Assembly (NCBI RefSeq): GCF_947488185.1
Contig: NZ_CANKYM010000002.1
Span: 806,001-870,000, forward strand
Direction of reading: 5' to 3'
From: an uncultured Roseobacter sp.
GTDB lineage: Bacteria; Pseudomonadota; Alphaproteobacteria; Rhodobacterales; Rhodobacteraceae
Length of the DNA stretch: 64,000 nt
Below, piece by piece: positions 33,516-42,797 of this stretch. The first letter of the stretch is position 1. Each line of letters starts with the position of its first letter. A program made the translations under genes and the position numbers. Below the pieces are notes generated by a model. That model was not told where the DNA came from and ran no database searches. It saw only the letters and a list, made by a program, of their open reading frames with translations.

Positions 33516-36500
33516 ATGATTTTTCGATTTCTGACATTTGCGCTCGACACGGAGCGGCGCGAATTGCGCGATGACATGGGCCTGGTACCCCTGCCACCCA
33601 AGGCATTTGATGTGTTGTGCTATCTGATCGAACATCAGGATCGTGTGGTGCCGAAATCCGAGCTGTTGGATGCTTTCTGGTCGGCACAGGTTTCCGAGGC
33701 GGCCTTGCAGAAAACCGTCAGCCTGATCCGCAAGGCAACGGCCGTGGCGGACAACGGCCAGGAGGTTCTGAAAACCTACCACGGCCTTGGCTTCCGCTTC
33801 GTGGCTGCCGCGCAGGGGAGCCCGCAGACGCCAAGCCCGGCCCTTGTGGGGGGTGACGCCGAGGCGATTGTGGTCCGCGAACAGCGATTGGCCGCGGTTC
33901 TGAGTCTTCGGATCGAACACTCAGGTGGGCAGGTGGGCGCTGACGACCCGCCGCCGCTCTCCGACGAGTTCCTCGGCCGCGCTCGGGAAATTGTCGATCA
34001 GTATCAGGGGCACCTTTTGCGGATGGTGCTGGAGGGTTTCACCGTCTCTTTCGGCTTGGGCGGCATCTACGAGGACGGCGCCCGACGGGCCGCGCATTGT
34101 GCCCGGGCACTGTTGGACTGTGCGGACATGCTGGGCCCTGGTGCGGTGGTGTCCGTTGGGATCGACACCGGGACCAGCGACGTCGTTGCGGGGGAGGACA
34201 CGGAAAAATGGGCACCTCCCGGCGGGATTGAACGCAAGGCCAACACCCTCTCCAAGGCTGCCGCACGCAGCGAAATCATCCTCAGCGCCGCGACCCATGA
34301 TCAGCTGCGGGATGAGATTGAGAGCGTGCAGTGCCCCGCCGGATTTCGCCTGATCTCGATTCCTCAGATGCAATCCGGTGTCCCGGCGCGGCCCCGAAAA
34401 AAGCCTGCTGCCTTTGTCGGGCGCCGCGCGGAAATGGCGTTTTTGCTTAAGAACCTTGAGCTTGTGCAGACAGGAGACGGGCAGGGGGTTGTCTTGTCCG
34501 GCCCTGCCGGCATTGGCAAAACGCGATTGGTGTCCGAATTTCTGAAAACGTTGGATGAGGCAGGTGTCAGGCACATCAAGCTGCAGTGCCTTCCCAGTTT
34601 GGTAAACTCACCCCGCGCACCCATCCGGGATATGTGCCTGTCGCTCTTTTCGCCGCCTCCAGAGGGTACGCTTCTTGATGATGTCGATACCGCGCTGTTG
34701 CAGGACCTCTACGAAGAGCCCAATGTCTCCAAGGCGGCACTGGCCGCACTGTCAGATCATCAGCGGCGCCAACGCAGCCTCGTCCTGATCGACAGAATGT
34801 TGGCGGCCTGGTGCGAGAGCCAGCCGATGGTGCTTGTCATTGAAGATACGCATTGGATTGATGCCACCTCGCAGGAGTACCTGGAGGCGATGCTCCGCGA
34901 TATTGGGCGCAAGCGGCTTATGATCGTGATGACCACGCGCCCCACCGACACAGCGCCCCTGACCGAAGGGGTTCTGCACCTTGCTCCTCTTGGGCGTGCG
35001 GACAGTGTGAGCTTGCTTCAGCAGAACGCAGACAGCAAGGGGTTCGATGAGACCACCAGCGAACAGCTGGTGCGCCGCGCCGCCGGCAATCCGTTCTTTA
35101 TCGAGGAATTGGCTCTGGCGTGTCAGGTCGGGGCTGATCCCTCCACCGATTTGCCAGACACGGTTCAGGCGGTCATCGCCGTCCGGATTGGTGCGCTGGA
35201 CGCCGGGCTGCGTACCTTGCTCTACGTGATCGCCGTCATTGGGACGCCTGCACGCATCGAGCTGATGATGCGTTTGCTTGAGAAGCGGGTGGAAGAGGTC
35301 GAGCACGCGGTCGAGCCGCTCATCCGCATGGGGTTTATTCAGGCGGAGCCAGATGGTTACACGTTTCGCCACATGTTAATTCATGACACGGCCTGTTCAA
35401 TGGTGGCGCCTAGGGATCGAAAGCGTCTGCACGGCGACATTGCTGCCTTGCTGGAAGAAGAAGTTTTTGACTGGACCCCAAGGCCGGAAAGACTGGCCTG
35501 GCACCATCAGGAAGCTGGCGCGCGCCAGAAAGCCATTTCCTATTGGATTGCTGCCAGCCGTGATGCGCTCCACCGTTCGGCGCGCCGCGAGGCAATTGCT
35601 TTTGCCCGTGACGGGTTGGCCTTGATTGATGCAGATTTACCAGACGCTGCACAGGAGGAACTTGATCTGCAGCTTTGCCTGGCACCCGCCTTGGCGGCGC
35701 TGCGCGGATACGGCGCGGAGGACGTGGGAGAGGCCTACTACAGGGCCCGCGTGTTGAACCGCGGCGTGGGCAGCACCAAGGCGGAAGTCCGGGTGCTGGT
35801 GGGGTTGTGGATTCACACATGGGTCGGCGGGCGTTTGACGGAATCACTGGGCCACGCGGGAAAGCTTCTGGACATCGCGGCCTCAGTCAGGGAACCCGCG
35901 CTTGATCTGCAAGCCGAGGCCAGCATGGGGCAGGTGCTCTTGCACCGCGGAGAAACACAAAAGGCATTGGGCCATTTGATGTCGGGATTGCGCAGCACCG
36001 GCGATGCGCCTCCCGCGACACTGCCCACACAAAACTCGGCTGTGGCCTGCGCTGCCTATGCCGCCTGGACCACCAGCTTGTCGGGGGATGTCGAGAGGGC
36101 CAAAGCATATATTGAGCGCTCTGCCGAGTTGAGTGTGGTGTACGAGAACCCGTTTGCACAGGCCATTCACTTTGCACTGTGTTCAGAGCCTTACATGTTC
36201 ATGGGGGATGCCGCAGGCTGCCTTATGCTGGCGGATCGCGCCGTTGTCGTCAGCCGGAAACACAACTTCGATTTCTGGCTTAGCACAGGCTTGGTCATGC
36301 GCGGCTGGGCATTGGGGCAATTGCAGGATTTTGAGCCAGCGTTTGAAGCGATGGACGAGGGAATTGCGGTCTTTGAAGCCGCTGGTGCCGGGGTGCAATT
36401 GGCAAACTGGTACGGGTTGCAAGCGGAAACTTTCTTGGCAGCAGATCAGCCTGAAGCGGGTTTGGAAGCGGCACAGCACGCGCTGACCTGCGCGCAAAAG

Positions 36501-36668
36501 GCCGAAGACGTTTTTTTCACGCCGCGCATCCACGCAACGGCGGCGCGTTTGCACAGGATGTTGGGTGCGGAAAGCCGGGCTTCTGAACATGCCCAAAAGG
36601 CGTCTGACTTAATTCGTGCATTCGGCATGACTCCGAGATTCCTGGAACTCGCTGATATCGGCTCCTGA
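33516..36668 (+). CDS. Winged-helix / cyclase-like / STAND ATPase / TPR regulator
   Basis: A 1050-residue signalling protein with four parts. A CadC/OmpR-type winged helix lies at about residues 1-95 (VVPKSELLDAFWSAQVSEA, then TYHGLGFRFVAA). A degenerate class III nucleotide cyclase-like domain follows at about 115-280 (VREQRLAAVLSLRIEHSGG, DGARRAAHCARALLDCADM). Then comes an AAA/STAND ATPase with Walker A GPAGIGKTR (329-337) and Walker B-like MVLVIEDTHWID, and finally TPR-like helical repeats from about 700 on. The ATG at 33516 is weakly supported by its ribosome binding site; longer frames start at 33375. It probably regulates a nearby gene such as the RTX gene. Confidence 0.85.
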   Translation: MIFRFLTFALDTERRELRDDMGLVPLPPKAFDVLCYLIEHQDRVVPKSELLDAFWSAQVSEAALQKTVSLIRKATAVADNGQEVLKTYHGLGFRFVAAAQGSPQTPSPALVGGDAEAIVVREQRLAAVLSLRIEHSGGQVGADDPPPLSDEFLGRAREIVDQYQGHLLRMVLEGFTVSFGLGGIYEDGARRAAHCARALLDCADMLGPGAVVSVGIDTGTSDVVAGEDTEKWAPPGGIERKANTLSKAAARSEIILSAATHDQLRDEIESVQCPAGFRLISIPQMQSGVPARPRKKPAAFVGRRAEMAFLLKNLELVQTGDGQGVVLSGPAGIGKTRLVSEFLKTLDEAGVRHIKLQCLPSLVNSPRAPIRDMCLSLFSPPPEGTLLDDVDTALLQDLYEEPNVSKAALAALSDHQRRQRSLVLIDRMLAAWCESQPMVLVIEDTHWIDATSQEYLEAMLRDIGRKRLMIVMTTRPTDTAPLTEGVLHLAPLGRADSVSLLQQNADSKGFDETTSEQLVRRAAGNPFFIEELALACQVGADPSTDLPDTVQAVIAVRIGALDAGLRTLLYVIAVIGTPARIELMMRLLEKRVEEVEHAVEPLIRMGFIQAEPDGYTFRHMLIHDTACSMVAPRDRKRLHGDIAALLEEEVFDWTPRPERLAWHHQEAGARQKAISYWIAASRDALHRSARREAIAFARDGLALIDADLPDAAQEELDLQLCLAPALAALRGYGAEDVGEAYYRARVLNRGVGSTKAEVRVLVGLWIHTWVGGRLTESLGHAGKLLDIAASVREPALDLQAEASMGQVLLHRGETQKALGHLMSGLRSTGDAPPATLPTQNSAVACAAYAAWTTSLSGDVERAKAYIERSAELSVVYENPFAQAIHFALCSEPYMFMGDAAGCLMLADRAVVVSRKHNFDFWLSTGLVMRGWALGQLQDFEPAFEAMDEGIAVFEAAGAGVQLANWYGLQAETFLAADQPEAGLEAAQHALTCAQKAEDVFFTPRIHATAARLHRMLGAESRASEHAQKASDLIRAFGMTPRFLELADIGS

Positions 36669-36895
36669 ACGAACTGTCGTACGGTCAGGATTTGGTCAAG
36701 ACTTCGTCAGGATTCATTCCCCGTCTTCTGAGACCATCGGTCGATGCCGCGCAATGTAAAAACATCGCCGTTTTCTGAGCCAACAAATTGTCGCACGCGG
36801 GGTGTTTGTTGGTACCAAAAGGCAGCGAGCGAGGTCGGCAGTTTATCATTTCCGCTCTGGGGTTGCGCGGCAGAGACGTACGAGGGGTTTAGGTT

Positions 36896-37807
36896 GTGAA
36901 CTTAAATTGGGATGATCTGCGGATTCTGCTGGCCATTGTCCGTTCCGGCTCGCTGACGCGGGCCTCCGTTATGTTGGGCATCGACCAGTCGACGGCCGGG
37001 CGCAGGCTTTCGGCTCTTGAAGCGGCGCTTGGCACAACCCTCTTTTTGAGATCGAAAACCGGCATTATTCCGACCGAGATCGGCGAGAAACTCATCGTAC
37101 ACGCAATGGAGATCGAGCGGCGTGCTGACACCATCGCCGAGGTCGCGGCTGCTCCGGAAGAAGGCCCCGTGGGGCAGTTGCAGATCATGGGCGACCATTG
37201 GGTTTTGGAGCAGCTGGCAAACCTGTTTTTACCCCCCTTCGTAAAAGCTCATCCGCAGATGTCCCTGCGCCTTGCCTCCGGTCAACCGACGGCGTCGCTG
37301 TGGACAGCTGCAACCATATCCCTGTGGTTTGAAGAGCCACCGCAAATGGGGGAATTTGCCATCAAGCTGGTGGAGGTGCCTTTTGCTGTTTACGGCCCCC
37401 GAGGCGTCAATCATGACAATTTACCCTGGGCATCGATGATGGATGAAAGCGCAAGCCGCCGCGCGCCCGCCAAGTTTCTTGAGAAGATGCGCAAACCGGA
37501 AGAGGTGTTGCAGCTGACTGCAAATGATGCACGGCTGGTGCGTACCGCGGTTGCTGGCGGGTTGGGCAAGGGGTTGCTGCCGGTCTGTCTTGGGGACAAC
37601 GATCCGGCGCTGCAGCGGATTGACCACCCTGAATATGAAATCACCCGTGTTCTGCATTTGCATGCGCATCCTGATACAGTGCAGACGCTGCGGGTGCAGA
37701 CGGCCATTCGCTGGCTGCGGGAGAGGGCACAGAGCGTTTTCGGCGATCCGGCACAAGCGACGCAACAGGATAGCGTGGCGAACTTCAAACAGCGTGCGTG
37801 CGCCTAA
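36896..37807 (+). CDS. LysR-family transcriptional regulator
   Basis: A 303-residue LysR-type regulator. The N-terminal winged helix is MNLNWDDLRILLAIVRSGSL, then ASVMLGIDQSTAGRRLSALE (about residues 1-62), followed by an effector-binding domain (FVKAHPQMSLRLASG, then the two-lobed fold). The start is a GTG at 36896 preceded by GAGGGG; an alternative start is not evident. The C-terminal part ends SVANFKQRACA. It is followed 86 bases later in the same direction by a GFA-family gene, so co-transcription is possible. The target is unknown. Confidence 0.87.
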   Translation: MNLNWDDLRILLAIVRSGSLTRASVMLGIDQSTAGRRLSALEAALGTTLFLRSKTGIIPTEIGEKLIVHAMEIERRADTIAEVAAAPEEGPVGQLQIMGDHWVLEQLANLFLPPFVKAHPQMSLRLASGQPTASLWTAATISLWFEEPPQMGEFAIKLVEVPFAVYGPRGVNHDNLPWASMMDESASRRAPAKFLEKMRKPEEVLQLTANDARLVRTAVAGGLGKGLLPVCLGDNDPALQRIDHPEYEITRVLHLHAHPDTVQTLRVQTAIRWLRERAQSVFGDPAQATQQDSVANFKQRACA

Positions 37808-37893
37808 AAAGGCCTGGGTACTTGTGAGCCCACGCGGGCAAGGCAAGGCGCTGGGCGTACGCGCACCTCACAAATCAGGAAAGGGTCTGCGAG

Positions 37894-38307
37894 ATGTCAC
37901 CACTGGTTTCCGCCAAGTGCACCTGCGGCGCGCTGCAGTTCGAGGCATCTACGGCGCCGGTTACGCAGATGATCTGTCATTGTACAGACTGCCGTGCCGC
38001 GACCGGCAGGCCATCTTGCCTCACGGCGTTTTTTCACAAAGGGCTGATCGCGATACACGGGCCTCAGACAGCGATGCGCTTTGTTGCCGCGTCGGGAGCC
38101 CGGACAGAGCGCGTGGCCTGTAGCCAATGCCAAACCGTCATGTTCGACACCTCAGAAGGCTTTCCGGAGCTCATCGGCGTCATCGCCGCGGTGATCGAGC
38201 CCCCGTTTGTGGCCCAACCTGTTTGTCACATGTGGGTCAGCAGCAGAGTGGCGGGTTGCCATATCGATGACGGTCTTCCGCAACACTCTAGAGGATTACC
38301 GCGATAA
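37894..38307 (+). CDS. GFA-family (Mss4-like zinc) protein
   Basis: A 137-residue protein of the glutathione-dependent formaldehyde-activating (GFA) fold with zinc-coordinating cysteines: C9 and C11 in KCTCGAL, C28, C30 and C33 in ICHCTDC, and the later CSQC pair. The family is named after Gfa of Paracoccus but most members are not proven formaldehyde enzymes; many are uncharacterised. It could aid formaldehyde or aldehyde removal from the methyl-group catabolism in this region, but the gene lies apart from those operons. The ATG at 37894 follows GTCTGCGAG. Confidence 0.82.
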   Translation: MSPLVSAKCTCGALQFEASTAPVTQMICHCTDCRAATGRPSCLTAFFHKGLIAIHGPQTAMRFVAASGARTERVACSQCQTVMFDTSEGFPELIGVIAAVIEPPFVAQPVCHMWVSSRVAGCHIDDGLPQHSRGLPR

Positions 38308-38383
38308 CTGATGACAACCCCGGGTCCAGACCATGGCGCCTGTCCAAGTAGGCTCGTAGATCAGGAGTCAGGATGTATCGGGG

Positions 38384-39415
38384 TTAATGTGTGCCACGTT
38401 TTACCAGCATCGGCTCGACCATGACGACCTCACCCGGTTTCTGAGGGTTCGCAAGGCGATCTTCCAGCAGGCGCAGCACTTCATTGACGGTTTCTTCCAA
38501 GGGGTTTCGGACGGTTGTCAGGTCGAATTCCGCCCAGTCCGCCATCGCGATGTCGTCAAAGCCGATGATAGCCAGATCGTCCGGCACCGTCAGGTTGCAG
38601 GTGTTGCGGGCAAAGGAGAGGGCCCCAAGCGCCATGGCATCATTGGCGCAGACAACCGCGTCAGGCGATGCGTCCTGCAAGAGTGCGCGCATGGCCGATT
38701 TTCCGCCGTCAAAGCTGTAGTCGGACGTTACCTGCGCGGCGGGCGTCAGCCCGGCCTTTGCCAACCGCTCTACCACGCCCGCCAGCCGTTCTTTCTCTGA
38801 CGACAGGGTGGGCGGCCCGCCGATGTATCCAATGCGTCGCCGCCCACTCTCCAACAGCAGGGTCACCGCCTGTACCATGCCCATGTGATTGCGACAGGCG
38901 ACACAATCGATGGCCGGATGCGATATCACGCGGCCCGAAAAGATCACCGGGATGTTGAGTTTCGTGCAGTTGTCGATCAGCGCTTCGCCAAGGCTGCCGC
39001 CGCGCACGATCAGTGCGTCCAGCGGGTAGGAGAGAATCGATGTGACGCTTTCGTCCAGCCCCTCGGCCTGTCCGCCGAGGACGATAGGCCACTTGCCCGA
39101 GGCATTCAGCGCGGACACCAGCGCAGCCAACCATTCGCTGTCGTACGGATTGCTCAACCCGCCGACCACAACGCCAACCAGATCGGTCGCCGCACCCTGC
39201 AGACTGGCGGCGAGCGCGTTGGGACGGTAGCCCAGATCCATCGCCGTTTTCAGCACGCGCTGGCGTTTATCCTCATCCAGGTAGGCGCCGGGGGTGAAGG
39301 CACGCGACACGGCAGACCGCGACACCCCGGCCGTCTTGGCGACGTCGGCGGCGGTGACGCGCGCCCGGCGGCGGGGCTGTGCCGCGCGGTCGGCAAGGGG
39401 TCGATCGTGGGCCAT
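38384..39415 (-). CDS. LacI-family transcriptional regulator
   Basis: A 343-residue regulator with an N-terminal LacI helix-turn-helix (VTAADVAKTAGVSRSAVSRA, then the hinge region GYRPNALAASLQG) and a periplasmic-binding-protein-like effector domain (ATDLVGVVVGGLSNPYDSEW; AIIGFDDIAMADW). The start at 39415 follows AAGGAT; an upstream in-frame extension to 39622 is not supported and would run across the operator. It is divergent from the ugpBAEC operon and is the obvious candidate regulator, responding to glycerol-3-phosphate, a sugar or a derivative. Confidence 0.9.
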   Translation of the reverse strand: MAHDRPLADRAAQPRRRARVTAADVAKTAGVSRSAVSRAFTPGAYLDEDKRQRVLKTAMDLGYRPNALAASLQGAATDLVGVVVGGLSNPYDSEWLAALVSALNASGKWPIVLGGQAEGLDESVTSILSYPLDALIVRGGSLGEALIDNCTKLNIPVIFSGRVISHPAIDCVACRNHMGMVQAVTLLLESGRRRIGYIGGPPTLSSEKERLAGVVERLAKAGLTPAAQVTSDYSFDGGKSAMRALLQDASPDAVVCANDAMALGALSFARNTCNLTVPDDLAIIGFDDIAMADWAEFDLTTVRNPLEETVNEVLRLLEDRLANPQKPGEVVMVEPMLVKRGTH

Positions 39416-39455
39416 CGTGACGATCCTTAACTTTTTCCAAAAACCTTCCGAACCG

Positions 39456-39502
39456 TCACATACCTGTAAAATTTGACAGTTATGTGAACACGCGTGCATA
39501 TT
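39456..39502 (+). promoter_or_regulatory. Large inverted repeat overlapping the ugp promoter
   Basis: TCACATACCTGT and ACAGTTATGTGA (11 of 12 matched when inverted) flank an 8-base spacer at 39456-39487. The right half contains TTGACA (39473-39478) followed after 18 bp by CATATT (39497-39502), a plausible promoter toward ugpB. A second perfect dyad, GTCGACAGTCGAC, is at 39551-39563. The first repeat is a candidate LacI operator, but it is longer than the usual LacI site. Confidence 0.55.
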
Positions 39503-39650
39503 TCGAATCTCCACGGAGCAATCCATGGTAAAATCGCGACGCTTGCGTATGTCGACAGTCGACTTTGCACAGGGAAGCCAATGTGGCGCTGCGCCACTAT
39601 AACAATGTATCATTCGCCGCACTCATGCGGTGACAACATCGGAGCCTGAC

Positions 39651-40955
39651 ATGAAATTTCTGCAGATTGCAGCAACAACGGCTGCCTTTGGTCTGACGAC
39701 CACGGCAACCTTTGCTGAAACCAATATTACCTTTTGGCACGCAATGGGGGGGCAGCTGGGCGAAACCGTCAATCAGATGGCCGAAGATTTCAATGCCAGC
39801 CAGGACGACTACAAGATCACCCCTGTTTACAAAGGCAGCTACGAAGAAACGCTGACCGCCGGTATCGCCTCTTTCCGCGCGGGCGAGCATCCGAACATCA
39901 TCCAGGTTTTTGACGCCGGTGCCGCCACCGTGATCGGGGCCAAGGGCGCGACCATTCCCGTTGCCGATCTGCTGGCCGACAACGGTATCGATTTCGATAT
40001 CAACGACTACATCACAGGTGTGCGCTATTTCTATGCGGACAGCGACGACAAGATGATCGGCATGCCGTTCAACTCCTCGACGCCGATCATGTATTATAAC
40101 ATCGACGCTTTGGAAAAAGCGGGTGTCACGCCACCGAAGACCTGGGAAGAGTTTGCCTCCGTCACGGCGCCTGCGCTGAAGGAAGCGGGTTACATCCCGC
40201 TGTCGCAATCGCACCTGCCGTGGATTTTCACCGAGAATTTCTTCTCACGTCACAACCTGCAGTTTGCCTCCAATAACAACGGCTATGACAGCACAGACAC
40301 CAAAATCCTGATCGACAACCCGGCGATCAAGGCGCATTTCACAGCGCTTTCGGACTGGAAAGACCAGGGCCTGTTTGAATGGTACGGCACCGGCTGGGGC
40401 GACAACGCCAAGCCATTCGAAGAAGGCCAGGTTGCCATGTGGCTGGGCTCTTCGGGCTCCTTCGGCGGTCTGATCCAGAAAGACCTCGGCTTTGAGTTTT
40501 CCGCGACCATGCTGCCCTATTGGGAAGCTGTGACAACGGAGCCTACACAGACCTTCATCGGGGGGGCGGCGCTCTTTGCGATGTCGGGTAAATCTGCCGA
40601 GGAAAACAAGGCCACGGCCGAGTTCTTCAAGTTCCTGACCGCACCCGGGACACAGTATTTCTGGCACAAGGAAACCGGTTACGTACCGATCACCACAGCC
40701 GCCTATGAAGCGGCTGCTGCTGATGGTCACTACGAGCGTTTCCCTGCCGCCGAAGTGGGCATCAAGCAGCTGACCCTGCCAGCAGGTGACCACACCAAGG
40801 GATACCGTATGGGGTTCTACGTGCAGATCCGCGACATCATGAACCGCGAATATGGCCGTATCCTGACAGGTGAAACAGACGTCGACGCGGCCTTCAAAGC
40901 CATCGAGACAGAAGCCAACGCCCTGTTGGCCCGTTTTGCAAAAACACAAGGCTGA
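39651..40955 (+). CDS. ugpB: sn-Glycerol-3-phosphate-type ABC transporter substrate-binding protein
   Basis: A 434-residue type II periplasmic binding protein. The signal peptide is MKFLQIAATTAAFGLTTTAT with cleavage after FAE. The mature protein begins ITFWHAMGGQLGETVNQMAE and has PVYKGSYEETLTAGIASFRA, the UgpB pattern. It binds glycerol-3-phosphate or glycerophosphodiesters for import. The start at 39651 replaces a longer frame from 39630. It is followed by a strong hairpin and then the permease genes, as in many transport operons where the binding protein is made in excess. Confidence 0.9.
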   Translation: MKFLQIAATTAAFGLTTTATFAETNITFWHAMGGQLGETVNQMAEDFNASQDDYKITPVYKGSYEETLTAGIASFRAGEHPNIIQVFDAGAATVIGAKGATIPVADLLADNGIDFDINDYITGVRYFYADSDDKMIGMPFNSSTPIMYYNIDALEKAGVTPPKTWEEFASVTAPALKEAGYIPLSQSHLPWIFTENFFSRHNLQFASNNNGYDSTDTKILIDNPAIKAHFTALSDWKDQGLFEWYGTGWGDNAKPFEEGQVAMWLGSSGSFGGLIQKDLGFEFSATMLPYWEAVTTEPTQTFIGGAALFAMSGKSAEENKATAEFFKFLTAPGTQYFWHKETGYVPITTAAYEAAAADGHYERFPAAEVGIKQLTLPAGDHTKGYRMGFYVQIRDIMNREYGRILTGETDVDAAFKAIETEANALLARFAKTQG

Positions 40956-40976
40956 CGTACAGCTTTTGAACCAATA

Positions 40977-41003
40977 AGAGTGGCCGCCTCATGCGGCCAC
41001 TCT
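40977..41003 (+). other. Intercistronic hairpin between ugpB and ugpA
   Basis: AGAGTGGCCGC and GCGGCCACTCT form a perfect 11-bp GC-rich stem with the loop CTCAT. It has no U-tract, so it is more likely an mRNA-stabilising element that keeps ugpB transcript higher than that of the permeases than a full terminator. The role is inference. Confidence 0.65.
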
Positions 41004-41023
41004 GCACATGACAGGGACAGTTC

Positions 41024-41905
41024 ATGAAACGCGCAGGCTTTACGACCGTTTGGCTGCCAGTGGCTTTGCTGCTGCCGCAGTTGATGATCATCGCGATCTT
41101 TTTCTACTGGCCTGCGGGCTGGGCTTTGCAATCCTCTTTCTACCTACAGGACCCGTTTGGCTTCGGGTCGACCTTCGTGGGCGTAGAAAACTACACCGAT
41201 CTGGCCAACAACGGCGAATACATGCGGATCGCATGGTTCACGGTTGTCTACTCGGCGCTTGTCACGTTCTTTTCCCTCTCCATCGCGTTGCTGCTGGCCG
41301 TCAAGGCCGACAATGTGATCCGCGGCGCAAAGAGCTACCGCACCCTGCTGATGTGGGTCTATGCGATCGCGCCCCCGGTGGCGGGTTTTCTGGGCATCCT
41401 GTTCTTTGACCAGCGCAACGGGCCGCTCACCGTGTTTTTCCAGACTTTTGGCTGGGATTTCAAACTGGGCGTCAACTACAACTCGACGGCCACGGCCATG
41501 GTCATGGTCGCCGTCTGGAAGCAAATCCCCGTCAACTTCATCTTCTTCCTCTCCGGTCTGCAGTCGATCCCCCGCGCGGTGCGCGAGGCGGCGATGATCG
41601 ACAACCGCTCCGCCACCGGGCGGTTCTGGCAGGTAACCTTTCCGCTGCTGGCGCCAACCGCTTTCTTCCTGCTGATCATCAACATCACCTATGCGCTCTT
41701 TGACACCTTCGGGATCCTCGACACGCTGATGAAGGGAGAGCCGGGCAACAACCCGATGACACTGGTCTACAAAGTGTACCTCGACGGGTTCCGGGGCAAC
41801 GATCTGGGCGGGTCTTCCGCGCAGTCGGTGATCCTCATGGTGCTTGTTCTCTTGCTGACCGTCTTCCAATTCCGGCTGATCGAACGCCGGATTCACTATA
41901 CCTGA
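41024..41905 (+). CDS. ugpA: ABC transporter permease UgpA
   Basis: A 293-residue inner-membrane permease with about six transmembrane helices (LLLPQLMIIAIFFYWPAGWA near the N-terminus) and the EAA-type cytoplasmic loop, IPRAVREAAMIDNRSATGRF, which contacts the ATPase. It forms the channel with UgpE. The ATG at 41024 follows AGGGACAG. It is the second gene of the operon after a stabilising hairpin. Confidence 0.92.
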   Translation: MKRAGFTTVWLPVALLLPQLMIIAIFFYWPAGWALQSSFYLQDPFGFGSTFVGVENYTDLANNGEYMRIAWFTVVYSALVTFFSLSIALLLAVKADNVIRGAKSYRTLLMWVYAIAPPVAGFLGILFFDQRNGPLTVFFQTFGWDFKLGVNYNSTATAMVMVAVWKQIPVNFIFFLSGLQSIPRAVREAAMIDNRSATGRFWQVTFPLLAPTAFFLLIINITYALFDTFGILDTLMKGEPGNNPMTLVYKVYLDGFRGNDLGGSSAQSVILMVLVLLLTVFQFRLIERRIHYT

Positions 41906-41915
41906 GGGGCGCGAC

Positions 41916-42785
41916 ATGACACAGACATCTCCCCGCCGCCGCATCCGTTGGTCCACCGTGTCGGACCATACGATCCTGACCCTTGGCGCCATTCTCATGA
42001 TGGCCCCACCGCTCCTGGCTTTTATCACCGCATCGCATGACGCGGTGACCATTCACCGCCAGGGGATTCAGTTGGGGTTTGGCGATCAACTGGGCACTAA
42101 TTTTCAGAAAGCCATGTTTGAAAAAGGCGGCTTTACCCAAACGGTTGATGGTACGCTGATGCTGATCAACTCCCTGATCCTTGGCGTTGGCTTTGCGCTC
42201 GGCAAGATCATCATCTCGATGATGGCGGCCTATGCGATTGTCTATTTCCGCCTGCGGTTTGCCACGCTGGCCTTCTGGATGATCTTCACCACGCTGCTGT
42301 TGCCGCTGGAGGTGCGCATTCTGCCCTCTTACGAGGCGATCCAGAGGCTGGGGCTGGCCAATACCTACACCGGCCTGATCGTGCCGCTGATTGCCTCGGC
42401 CACCGGCACCTTCTTCTTCCGGCAGTTTTTCATGTCGGTGCCCGAAGAACTGGCCGAGGCGGCGCGCATTGATGGCGCGGGCCCGGTGAAGTTCTTCATC
42501 GACATCCTGGTGCCGCTGAGCCGCACGATGATCGCCGCGATCTTCATCATCATGTTTGTCTTTGGCTGGAACCAGTACCTCTGGCCCACGCTGATCACCA
42601 CCGATGAAAGCTTCTTCACGCTGGTGCGCGGGATAAAACAGATCGTGCTCAGCTACACGGACGCCCAGATCCCCGAACACGGACAAGCCCTGGCGTTGGC
42701 CATCATCGCGATGCTGCCGCCGGTGCTGATCGTGGTCTTCTTTCAGAATTGGTTCGTCAAGGGCCTCACAGAATCCGACAAGTAA
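41916..42785 (+). CDS. ugpE: ABC transporter permease UgpE
   Basis: A 289-residue permease with six predicted transmembrane helices. The N-terminal part has ILTLGAILMMAPPLLAFITA and the EAA loop is VPEELAEAARIDGAGPVKFF, as in the MalG/UgpE group. It pairs with UgpA. It starts ten bases after ugpA and is separated from ugpC by 12 bases, so it is co-transcribed. The short cytoplasmic N-terminus (MTQTSPRRRIRWST) is basic, as usual for this topology. Confidence 0.92.
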   Translation: MTQTSPRRRIRWSTVSDHTILTLGAILMMAPPLLAFITASHDAVTIHRQGIQLGFGDQLGTNFQKAMFEKGGFTQTVDGTLMLINSLILGVGFALGKIIISMMAAYAIVYFRLRFATLAFWMIFTTLLLPLEVRILPSYEAIQRLGLANTYTGLIVPLIASATGTFFFRQFFMSVPEELAEAARIDGAGPVKFFIDILVPLSRTMIAAIFIIMFVFGWNQYLWPTLITTDESFFTLVRGIKQIVLSYTDAQIPEHGQALALAIIAMLPPVLIVVFFQNWFVKGLTESDK

Positions 42786-42797
42786 GGAACGCGATAC

